64,000 nt of DNA from Oscheius dolichura (taxonomy: Eukaryota > Nematoda > Chromadorea > Rhabditida > Rhabditidae). The DNA is taken from positions 11,594,001 to 11,658,000 of the forward strand of contig OW051497.1 in assembly GCA_932521035.1 (NCBI GenBank), read 5' to 3'. A program made the translations under genes and the position numbers. The notes beneath the pieces are model-generated. The model saw nothing but the letters and a program-made list of their open reading frames with translations. It ran no database searches and had not been told where the DNA came from. Below, in pieces: positions 1 through 10,300 of the stretch. Numbering within the stretch: position 1 is the stretch's first letter; each line of letters begins with the position of its first letter.

Positions 1-1087
1 CCGCAACTGGGCTATGGAATCTTTAGGTGACAAGTTTGATAAACGTCTAGATATGACGACATTATTCCTAGCATCCTCTCCCATATTTACCTTAAAAGCA
101 GAGAATGACAGGCCGTCACGTAATCTTCATCTTCCTGTGAACAGGGAACATCAGTTACAGCTGTCTCCTCCGTCCCCATTTGGGTTGTCTGCTCCGTCAT
201 ATTCATTACAGTAGGATCTTCAGGAGTGGGGGTTGATTCAATCTCCACTTCACTTAGAATTGCTCCTTTCCTCGAAGTCGTGGGCAGGTAATCCTGATCA
301 TTTGCCACTGTTGACGTTATTTCGGCATCCTTCACGCTTTCCTCCTCCGCTTTCTCATTTCCTTTCTCAGTCATCCGGACATTGTCATTCAAGGTTGTCG
401 CCTCTTCAAGTGAATTATTTAATTTCTGGTCACGGGATGTAAGGTTATCTCCTGTTACTGATCTACTTAGTATAAGATCCTCCGTAGTAGTAGTCTCGTC
501 ACTTTCAGTGCTTGCCTCTTCAACTACTGTAGAATTTTGTCCAGTAGTTGTTACAGTAACGTCTTCATCTATTTCCTTGCTTTTCTCTATGGTAGTTTCC
601 ATATCCCGCAGTTCCAGTGAAGCAGTAGTAGATCCCATTTCAGCCGAGGTTATCAGCTCAGAATAGTTGGCTGGTCTGTTTTGCTCAAAGTACCCTAAAT
701 CCATAACATCATCTAATCATCTAAAGCGCAAGCCTGGTAAAGCTTCTAGACTATAAGCCAGACTAGAGTTAAGCAGTCTCAAATCTTCTTCCAGTTGAGC
801 TCCTTTAAACACGTTTTCCGGCTAGTTCCCTAGCCTACCTGTATCCATATTGCAGCCAAACGCTCTGATAGCCCCTCCGAATAATAGAATAGCCTCCTTG
901 CCACATTTCTTGTCCAGAAACTCTTCGATACAATTGAAGAAGTCGACAAACGAATTACATCGGACTATAACTTTTATAGAAATTATAATTTCTTCACCTG
1001 AACCGACAAGAGGATTCGGCATTCCGTGTAAATGTCTCAGACATTGGCGTTCCCTCAATAAGACCGAATATGTACACTCATGCTTTT
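1..1087 (-). CDS. Partial secreted-type protein: Cys-rich segment followed by Thr/Ser/Glu-rich region
   Basis: Product not identified. Three pieces join in phase on the minus strand. The exon reading down from about 1087 to 839 carries a Cys-rich stretch including FFNCIEEFLDKKCGKEA and ending near FGCNMDT. A 126-base intron (838-713) leads to the exon 712-91, about 207 codons of Thr/Ser/Glu/Asp-rich, low-complexity sequence with N-glycosylation-type sites. A 44-base intron (90-47) leads to an open exon from 46 that leaves the window at base 1. Spacing of cysteines in the first part recalls small nematode extracellular domains (DUF19/CPG-like), but that is only an impression. A further 33-base intron at 997-965 is possible; the frame is open either way. 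The true start lies upstream and was not found. Confidence 0.45.
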
Positions 1088-2373
1088 CTAAATATTTTGA
1101 CGGGGAAAGCACCTGTCACCTACTCATGTATAAAGGAAGCAAGGGCCCGCAAAAATAGCCCAGCTGTTGTTTAACAAATGATATCATCGTGGAAGCCCCA
1201 CAGCTAGAGCAACATTACTTTTCAAACCTCTTGCTAAGTCCTTACTCTTTTGGGAAGCATTTCCTTCTAATGGTTTCGTACTGTTCGCAGAGGGCCAGCG
1301 TTGAGTTCCTTCGGTAAAGAGGTAACTAAATTTTATCCTTTCTACTTTTTAAATCCCTTTTACTGGAAAAATTAAGTCGCCAGCATGATTTTCAATATTT
1401 CTAATATGTTCCCAAGTGTCGATAAGAGGTCGCAGACAGATTCCCAAGTCCGGTAGGCATCCGGAATCGGACAGAGCTAAGAAAGGAATAGATAAAGTAA
1501 TAATCACCTACTTAATGGAAGGAGAAAAAGCCCAAGAGCTAGACGATATAGCCCCATAGGCGTACGATTACCTAAATGAAATCGTAATGGAAGTGATAGG
1601 AATACGCGGAGGACCAGTTATAGAATTATCGCTTTCGTTTAACTTTGGAGAGCCTTTGACCCATATGCGACCGGTCGCCGTCTTGATGAGAGCACTGCAC
1701 TCCCACGTAGTTGTCGTGCTGCATCTTTTAGGAAACGTGTCTCGATGACAGTTACTGTTAACACCTTAGATTTACTGGGTCATAAATCAGAATGTGTTGT
1801 GCTCCGCGAGTAGTTCTCTGAATTTCAAAAGTGCTGTAAAACAAACGATGTTAATTAACGGCGATACTGACTGAGATGTGTCTCGGAAGTTAACCTACTT
1901 AATTTGCCATGAACTGAATTAGCAAAATTTGCGTTCTCTTATTTTGTCCCTCCCGTCAGTCTCCCTCCCCATTTTCTACTCCATTCAAAATGGTTCGGAA
2001 TAATATTTACAATATATTGTACTACAAGTACATCCAATGTGTCGGATGGACTCTGATAATCCAAAATCCTCACAACACGGAATAGTCTCACCTACTGGAG
2101 CCCTTTAGAAATGTCGCCACCTTTCCCTGGCTAGTGATTTTTGATACCATGAGGAAGTGATGCAGCCGTTTCGAAGTTTATGCGCCCTTCGAAACAGCTG
2201 CAACTCATTATGCCCGAAGTTCATCATTCCCTTTTTAATCTCTTGCCTTGCAGAGTTCCGCTAGCGCTTAGCCCACCCCCTCGCAAACTCCTAAGACGCT
2301 CCGCTTAGTGCAGCAATTCTCCAACTTCTCTCCTTGTTCCTCCCCACCACACGTTAATTTGATTTTATAGAGA
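1088..2373. other. Intergenic, no gene recognised
   Basis: No convincing exon, RNA gene or repeat was seen. The first exon or signal peptide of the minus-strand gene ending at 1087 may lie here but could not be identified. The last 100 bases are the presumptive promoter and 5' UTR of the small plus-strand gene starting at 2374. Confidence 0.5.
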
Positions 2374-2597
2374 ATGTTTCGCGTTGTTCTTGCTCTCCTC
2401 TTCCTGCTCTGTATCATCGGCATCGAAACTGAAGCTCAATTTAGAAACATTGGATTTTATGGTAAGGTCATATTTGAAGATACGTCACTATCTTTATTAT
2501 AGGTGGCTACGGTCCCGCTTGGCGCCGTCGACTCTGGCAGGAGACATCACCCTTCGACGGCGAACATGAGATTCGTACTAGATTGGCTCGATTTTAA
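2374..2597 (+). CDS. Small secreted peptide precursor, two exons
   Basis: Exon 2374-2461, intron 2462-2502 (41 bases, GTAAGG...TTATAG), exon 2503-2597 ending TAA, giving about 60 residues. The N-terminus is a textbook signal peptide (Met, then a run of Val/Leu/Ile/Cys to about residue 20, then small residues). The predicted mature part starts near QFRNIGFYGGYGPAW and is followed by a tribasic RRR site, then a second peptide ending RLARF. Gly/Tyr-rich YGGYG next to a basic cleavage site recalls nematode neuropeptide-like or YGG antimicrobial peptide precursors, but no known family was matched. An AATAAA sits 3 bases after the stop, which supports a real short transcript. No Gly follows the final RF, so amidation at that end is not expected. 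Confidence 0.65.
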
Positions 2598-2599
2598 CT

Positions 2600-2605
2600 A
2601 ATAAA
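2600..2605 (+). terminator. Poly(A) signal of the small peptide gene
   Basis: AATAAA three bases after the TAA at 2595-2597. Confidence 0.6.
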
Positions 2606-2713
2606 GCAATATTGTTTTCCTGTTCGGGGAGGATTAAAATAGTGTTTGTTTAACGAACAGGAGACAAAACAAAGAGCTGTCGAAGGATTTAATCTCTTAA
2701 GGAAGCGTAAAGT

Positions 2714-4078
2714 TTATTCGTAGTCATCGAATATTAAGTTCTCTCCACCGTGAGTAATGGCATCACTGAAGCCAATTCTGTGATCTTCGTAGTCGAAGAA
2801 AACGCATCTTCCTCTCAGGAAGGGGTAGCCAAGTTCGAAGGTGTCTTGATTTCCACGGACAGGCTAAAAGGGAGGTGAATTACTCAAGGAGGGAGCTGAC
2901 CCTAATCAAGCCGAGAACACAGGTTCCGTCGGGGTTCTTGTAAACGAGGTTCAATTGAGTGACGTGTTCTGCCAATCTTTTCATAAGTGTTCACAGTACT
3001 CGTACCTGTTCCTAGCTGGAAGTTGAAGGCAATATCCACTTGAAGGTTGCAGTCTACTTTAGGAGGTAGGGCAGAATTCCTGTTGATTCCGAGGTGCTGG
3101 AGAACACCGTCAACGAAGGCATTCGGCCCAGCGATATACGGAGACATGGTATCGATGAAAGCTTGGGATCTTTGTCTGTACTGGTAGGTTCCAACGTTGA
3201 CTGAAGGTACAGTAAACTGGTAGAAGTGGGCATTGGATAGAGGGTAGATGTGGCGCTGGTTGACTTTACAATGGAGGGCGTCATTATCTATAACTTGCTA
3301 CTTCCGGCGCCTTCTATCTCCCAACCTCCGTAGTAGATGACCCCATGGGTTCCGTTGTCATTAGTGGCGTACTGATCCTCCAGCCAGGTGACGAAGATCC
3401 CGGTGGTAACCGCATTTTCCCGGAGAGCAGTCTCCAGCACGGGTTCTGCTCCATTGGGGGTAGCGGATTGGAAAGCAAGGCCGATGATTCCATCAATTCC
3501 GGCGGGAAGCTGTCTGCTAAGATGGTGAACTTGGCCAAAGCTTGCTCGGGGAACAGTCACTCGCATTGAAGCATTCGTTCCTCCTAGCTAAAGAAACCTT
3601 TAAAAACGACACAGGATCTTCCTCACGATAACAGTATCATGCCCGATTTCTCCTGTAACATGTCCAAACTCGGTGTTCTCAGAGAAGTTTCTGCCAGTGT
3701 CACGGTAAGTGGGCGATGATGAGCTGAATTTAATCCTCAGAGGAAAATAAACATACTTACGAATCATAAGTGTCGGTGACATTGTAGCAGTTAGTACAGT
3801 TAACATCTGGAACATACAGGAAGCCGGTAGTTGTGTCAATAGCCACATTGAAGAGACTTCCTCCAATGCTTACAGGAGTCACCCAGACGTTGTCCAAAAG
3901 GGTAAGCTAATAACAGTGTCAGTCAGTCTTTTTAGAGAGAAAAATATACCACGACTGGACCCTCAGTAGGTGAGGCAGCAGCATTCCCAGTGAACCAGGA
4001 GTAGAGTTTGTCAAACCTCGGTAAAGTGAAGGAGAAAACGGCTGGCGCCAATAGCAACAAAACGAGTGCAAAGCGCAT
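2714..4078 (-). CDS. Pepsin-like aspartic protease family protein, copy 1, altered active site
   Basis: Seven exons (4078-3950, 3906-3761, 3723-3627, 3587-3326, 3287-3006, 2968-2901, 2863-2714), all in phase, encode 377 residues, the usual pepsin length. Residues 1-16 are a signal peptide. Family A1 features are plain: the strand leading to the first catalytic Asp (FNVAIDTTTGFLYVP, then Cys-x-x-Cys), a flap region FGHVTGEIGHDTV, PAGIDGIIGLAF, the YYGDND...HC segment, a second Asp region (FIDTMSPYIAGP) and the C-terminal FLRGRCVFFDYEDHRIGFS. Both catalytic aspartates remain, but DTG is DTT at the first site and DTM at the second, and the flap Tyr is Phe. In known A1 enzymes the DTG glycines and flap Tyr are nearly invariant. 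A secreted, catalytically weak or inactive member is inferred. Tandem with the next copy. Confidence 0.92.
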
Positions 4079-4391
4079 GATTAGCAACAGCCACACCCTA
4101 GATGCTCTTTTTGAAGCTAGAGATAAGTTATCTGTGACGTCTCAGAGTTTTATTAGTAAATTTGTCATTGGTCTAGGAGCTTCTGGGAATCAATAAAAGA
4201 TTACAACACAGATCGCACTTTGTATGCACTTTGTAGTCCCCTGGGTCTAGTTCTTCCTTTAATAATTCTAGTGCAAGGCTATTCTCCGCCGTAATGAAAA
4301 CAATTAGTGGAAATTGAGCATCATTATTCTTTTCCCTTCCGCTGTTGGCCTCCCACACCTCTTTCATTTTGAGTTTAATAGTTGTATAAGC

Positions 4392-4397
4392 TTTATT
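4392..4397 (-). terminator. Poly(A) signal of pepsin-like copy 2
   Basis: AATAAA on the minus strand, 17 bases after the stop at 4414. Confidence 0.5.
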
Positions 4398-4413
4398 TAT
4401 GGATTGTACATAT

Positions 4414-5875
4414 TTATTTGCTGCCGTCATGTCCACCATGGGTGATGGGTTGACTGAATCCGATCTGGTGGTTCCCAAGGTCGAAGTAGGTGCATCTTCC
4501 TCGAAGGAATGGGATTCCCAACTCGAAGAGTTGCTGGTTCCCTCCATTTTGATCAAGCGGCGACTGAAAGATTGTTAAATTTAAGATAAGAAGGCTAAAG
4601 TCTATTGTTCAGGTCAGAGAATGATTAAAGACTCTAAGATAGATAAAAAGATCAGACCTCAACAAGGGCTAATCGGCAAGTTCCGTCAGCTTCCTTATAG
4701 ATGAGATTCAATTGATCGACGCTCTCTGCAAAGAGGCATTAACTTTGAGCAGATTGAATAGATTTACCTGTTCCAAGCGGGAATTGGAAGTCAATTTCAA
4801 TTTTCAGATCACAAGGAACCATGGCAGGGAGGAGGGTGTTGCTGGGAAGGCCGAGCATGTACAGGACATTGGCAACAAAAGCTCCAGGAGCGGCGATGTA
4901 GCGGGAAGTGGAGTCAATGATAGTTTGGGCTCTTGTCTTGTACTGGTAGTTTCCGACAGTTACGGCAGGGATAGTGAACTGGAATTGTTTGTTTCCGGAG
5001 AGGGGGTAGATGTGGCGCTGATCAACCAAGCAGTGGAGGTAGTCAACATCTAAATCATTGAGATATTCAAGGCTACTGCTCCTCGCCACCTCCGTAATAG
5101 ATCACTCCCTCGGTACCGTTGTCAGAGGTTGCGTATTGATCCTCCAGCCAGAGAACAAAGATCCCGGCGAAGACATCTCCGTTATTCATAGCAGTAGTAA
5201 AAACGGGCTGTGCTCCCTTAGGCGCCAGACCGGGGAAGGCCAATCCCAGGACACCGTCAACTCCTGCAGGAAGGGCGTTTCCAACAGTTGTGGCAGTTCC
5301 GAAAGAAGCGTAGGGGACTACAACACTTGTAGGCCCGTTAAAGTTCTCTCCCAGCTAAATTAATGTATGCAAGAAGTGTATTTGGAACAGACAGTGACAG
5401 TGTCGATTCCGAGTATTCCATCAACAGCGCCAAACATTGTAGTAACCTTGAAGGTGTTGAAGGTGCTCTGGTAGGTGGAAGAAGCGGTACTGTATCAATT
5501 ATTAGTGCAACCTCCAGTTGATCTTACGCGTCGTACATATGCTTTCCTATGCATCCCTCAGTAGTGCAGGTCTTGTCTGGAATCCACAAGAAGGAGGAAG
5601 TGGTGTCAATGGTCACATTGAACTTGGTTCCAGGAGTTCCGACAATAACTGTAGTTACCCAGACATTGTGCATAAAGTAGAGCTAAAAGTAATTTTGTAT
5701 GTACAGGAGGGATACTCACAACTTCCGGATGCTCGAGAACAGGCCCATTGGGGGTGCTAGGAGGTGGGGGAGGAGAAGGCGTTGATGGACCAGCGGGGAC
5801 CTGGGCTAGCCGGATGGGGATAGCTATCCCGGCTACTGTGCTAACCACCAGAAGGAAAAGAAAAGCTGACCGCAT
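4414..5875 (-). CDS. Pepsin-like aspartic protease family protein, copy 2, altered active site
   Basis: Seven exons (5875-5720, 5682-5528, 5489-5393, 5354-5090, 5049-4768, 4725-4658, 4563-4414) encode 390 residues. Exons 3, 5, 6 and 7 have exactly the same lengths as in copy 1 (97, 282, 68 and 150 bases), and exon 4 differs by one codon, so the pair is a tandem duplication. The start at 5875 begins a clear signal peptide; an in-frame ATG at 5896 is possible. A Pro-rich propeptide-like stretch follows. The first Asp motif is VTIDTTSSFLWIP (DTT for DTG), the flap has Phe for Tyr (MFGAVDGILG), and the second motif is IIDSTSRYIAAP (DST for DTG). The C-terminal FLRGRC...IGFSQ block is intact. A poly(A) signal follows 17 bases after the stop. 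A secreted, possibly non-proteolytic A1 family protein is inferred. Confidence 0.92.
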
Positions 5876-7349
5876 GGCAAGTGCTTCTCTTTGCAACTAC
5901 ACCCTTTTGTAGTTGGAGATAACATTTCCTATCAAGCAATCAAGCAACATGCACGCATTCATATCAAATTATCCAGGGAAGGAGCACAAAGGGGATCATA
6001 ATGAAGGGTGGGAAATCCATTCCATCCGTATACGATTCTCACCGTCTTTTGTTTATTAGAAACCCTTTTATGGCCACGATGCCACGACAATTCTTTATAG
6101 TACATCGGATGTCCGGCCCTATCGACCCGGCGGAAATACATTCTTTTTTTGCAAAGAAAACTGTTTAAAATCTAAAAGTATTTGCTCTTTCTATACTTTA
6201 TGAGCAATACCCAATAAGCACACAATAATCCGTCTCTTGACGTGCAAACACAACCGTCCCGGAAAGGCCATGAACTTTTGGCACTTTGCCCACTGTTGCG
6301 GAATCGATTAATGCCCAATTTGTATTGACCGTGCCCTCTCAAACTCGTTTGCACTATACAGAATGCGAGTCTTGAATTGCTCCCCTACTTTGCTGCTGTT
6401 TAAATACAAGTTACTTCTTTGGGTTAATTTTTCCTACTTTAATATGTCTTCCTGTGTTCCATATTATTACATAAAATAATATTTAAAACAGATTTTTAGC
6501 TCTATCCAACCTATTGCGGAAGTCCCCCCGGAAAAATATTTGGTCAAAACCCCTTGTTTTCGTCCCCGGCCCCCTGATGACTGGCTATCTCTGTTCGTCC
6601 CTCTAAACATTGCGAAATGTCACAATTTGAATTTTTGTTTACTTCTAGAACTTTTCCGCCGCACACTTTTCGAAATTGGTCCCGCCACGACGCAGGGAGA
6701 AATGACCACTGCGCAGCACCCCTTTGAGTTCAAATAATCCCCACCTCTCCTTTTGTCATCGTTATCTTCTTTTTTTCTTTATTTCGCTCCCTATTTTGGA
6801 CGTAAATTATTGTAGGCCATTCTTTCGAATATATCCAGCCTGTTCGCACATACCAGCGGCTTCATTTGCATAATGTTAAAGGGGTTATCCTATAGTCATG
6901 ACAATTTCATCACTATTTTTTTTACCTTTAGGTTTTTATAGCTTAATAATTTGTAAAAACATGTGGTAAACCTTAAAGAAGTCCAAATGTTTTAGTTATT
7001 CAAAGTTCTAATGAAAAATAATCGTTACCCGCCTTTTTAATTTTTTGCGCCACATTATGGCCTAATTTTACAAGACACGAGTGTTATTTTGTGCTGTTGT
7101 GGCTTGTTAAACATTATAAAGCAGCCAGGTTGCCTTCTGAAAGCTTTAGTCCTGAAAAGCCGAGATATCGATTAGCTGTCCTGCAGCGATCGGGGCATTA
7201 TCGATTTTCATTAGTCATCACTCGCGACTGACCTTTCTGTTGACGTAAACATATTTAACCGTGTTTGTCATAACAAATCCCTTTCCAGACAAATTCTTCT
7301 TGGATAGCACCGACAACACCTGGTACCAGCGTCTTTGTCTTAGCCGGCT
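5876..7349. other. Intergenic, divergent promoter region
   Basis: Lies between the minus-strand pepsin-like gene and the plus-strand Lys-rich gene, so it should hold both promoters. AT-rich and pyrimidine tracts are present. No exon or repeat was recognised. A possible 3' splice site (ctttgtcttag) lies 6 bases before the ATG at 7350. Confidence 0.5.
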
Positions 7350-10300
7350 ATGAGCGGCCAGAAGGAGTCTGCCGGCGGAAGTCCTGGAAAGGACAGCAAG
7401 GAGGAGAAGAAAGCCAAGAAGTTCGCTCAGCAGAAGGCCGAGAAGAAGGCTCGCATCGCTGCTGTGAAGGAGGCTAAGAAGGCTGAGGAGGAGAAGCCCA
7501 AGGACGAGGCAGGTCCCTCACACAGATTCCAGCCCGTTGGTTTTTTAATATTTTTATTCTTTCTTCTTGAATACATTGCGTTGATCACGCTGTGCTGTGG
7601 CCAACAACGCGACACACTCTCGACAAAGCCTAGCGACATCACAGATTGTTGGATGTAAGATTATCCCCATCTGCCATTATTCGTGCAGACGACACCTCTT
7701 TTTCTATTGGGATAAAGAGCGGCTTACACTGGCTCTGCTGCAGGGCTTATGAATTGTTAGACGCGATATGTTGGCACGATGCCAATGTCTATAGAAAAGC
7801 GGATCAGTCTTATTCGTTATACTAGAGAGCAGAGCATGCTCTACGTAGTAAATATACTTTGCTACCTTCGTTTTTACATTTATTATAAATCCATTAAAAG
7901 TTGAGTGGGAAGCTCTTCCCCAATACGAAGCTGTATCGAATTCTTTTGGCACATTTTTGGGCAACATAGTCCGCTTCCAACGAATATCCCACGACTAAAG
8001 GTCTACGCGTTTCTCCGCTACAGTGCCCGCAATATTCGATAAATCTACAGTATCCTTTCCTTTGGCAATGTATAAAAAAGAAAACCGCGTGGAAATTCCT
8101 GATCATTCCGCCATAAACGGACTATATTACTATATAGGCGAGACGTGTCAGACTTGGACAAAAGCCAAGAATCCAAATATGCCTTTAGGCAAACTATCGA
8201 TCTGTTGACATTGCCAAGTTGTCAAGTTCTACAGTAACTTGCCTCACTGAGGAACTCCGTAGCTCAGCGCCAGTTGGAACGTTATCCATTTTACACCCCC
8301 GCTCTTGGATCCCAGCCAATTCTAACCTGTGACAATTAAGCAATCTGTGACGATTTCTAAGCGTCCCGATTGTTATTCCGACTGGTCTCAAACCAGCCAA
8401 ATTCTGCAATACGACTCGGTCTTAAATATTCATTAGTATATCACCCTTAGGACGCTTCACACTTTCCTCTTTAGATAGCACATAGTGTTCAGAAATGCTC
8501 TTTTGACGCGCTACGCGTCTTAGTCGTCCCCGATGGTCGCTATATTTGCTTTGCCTTGTTTTCGGGCCCTGATCGGTCACTGTGCATTAGGCGCTATTGA
8601 CGTTTGGAAACATAGCCGGCCGAAGCTGGCCGATAATCGATTGCGCTTCACTTTGGCACCGGTCACTACTCGCAGCGATCAACGCCATGTATTCACTCTC
8701 CCCCTCGAGCTATTGATTATCTTTTCTTTGAATAACCTATCCCTCCCTTTTCACATTGCGATAAAATAACTATCATCTGGCTTTTTCAAAAATTCCCTTT
8801 TGCAGCTTCCACATTCGCTGGAAACTTCTCCGCAGTATACTTCAGACTCGGAGGAAGAAAATGTTAGATCCTTCCCCTGGTTTTCACTCATCCCATAAAA
8901 TTATAGCTCCTTCTGTCAATTGCAGCCGAAATTTTGAAAAAGCCAGAAAACCTCAACTCTCAGGAGTCGCTGCCTCGTTTCCCAGTTGGAGGAGTCAGCT
9001 ACCAAGGAGAGGACGACCTCAACGCTCCCGCTGTGATTCGCCATCAGCAGCAGCTTCTGAGAGAACGCCGTGCAAACGATACCCGTATCATCATCTGCAA
9101 CGACGATCAGAGGAGGACCCTGGACGATCGTCTCGTTGCCGACTACATGGTCCAAATGGCTTCTGGTGTCAATCATGTCTATGACAAGAATGTCGATAAT
9201 GGCAATGACAATGCTGTTAATTATGTCAACAATGAGGACGTCGGAGACAATTCGGATACGGACGAGTCTTTAGCCGCTGTTCTTGACAATCACGAGCAGC
9301 AGGACGATGCGGCTGCTGTCGACAGAGAGGTAAGATCCTTGTGACTTCCATAATGAACACACAACTTCCAGGCAATTGAGGAAAGCAAACGTATCAATAA
9401 AGCTGGTCGTCGAAACAGATACAAGAAGAGACGCCAGGCCAGAGAGCGTCAAGGTTGGTCGATTCTTTTGCTTGTTTATGACTTAATTTTTTTTATAGAA
9501 AATAATGGTGGCGACCCCAGTGAAAGAGACGATGCCGAAGCCCCTGCTGCGGAGCCACAAGCTCTCGCCAATCTAGCAGTTCGTCTAAACGATGCAATCC
9601 CCAATGAGGCTGTCCGTCCAGACGACGCTCTCCCCAATGAGGCTGTCCGTCCAGACGACGCTCTCCCCAATGAGGCTGTCCGTCCAGACGACGCCCTCGC
9701 CAACAAGGCAGATCACCCGGTAGCTGTTCTGGCCGACCAGGCAGTTCGCCCAGACGATGACAATCATAAGGTTTGTAATTTCTCTTAAATAATGAAGTAG
9801 AAATACATGTAGCCCCAAATTTCATCTTTTGTATAATCGAACTATTTTCAGGATGAGCACGACCCGAAGAAGCATAAGAAAAACAAAAAGAAGGTGCAGC
9901 CTGATCAGAACGCCGAGAAGCCAGTCGGCGAACCTGAGAAGACCCCTGCTGAACTTTATCGCGAACTCTTCGGTTAGCAGTTTAATTGTTTATTTACACA
10001 TTCCGATTTAGGCGATGATGTTGAGCTCTCGCCCGGCAGTTCCAAGAACAAAAATGCGCTCAAGCCGAACGTTGAGCCTGCGAAGAACCCGAAGAAGCCA
10101 CAAGAGAAGAAAGATGAGCCTAAGAAGGACCAGAAGAAGCCTGTAGAGAAGAAAGATGAGCTTAAGAAGGACCAGAAGAAGTCACAAGAGAAGAAAGATG
10201 AACCTAAGAAGGACCCGAAGAAATCACAAGAGAAGAAAGATGAGCCTAAGAAGGACCAGAAGAGCCCTGTAAAGAAGGAAGAAAGCAAGGACTCTATTGA

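Noticed and set aside
822-1112. Start of the first gene at 1112
   Set aside because: The codon there is GTG and the region upstream looks like an intron end (aaaatatttag), so 1087 is more likely an internal exon boundary.
8816-8870. Possible extra exon (LPHSLETSPQYTSDSEEEN) in the Lys-rich gene
   Set aside because: Its phase does not fit both neighbours; joining 7512 to 8926 keeps the frame without it. It may be an alternative exon.
9476-9825. Long minus-strand open frames with GRASSGRTASLG-type repeats
   Set aside because: They are the reverse complement of the plus-strand NEAVRPDDAL repeat and have no splice or start context.
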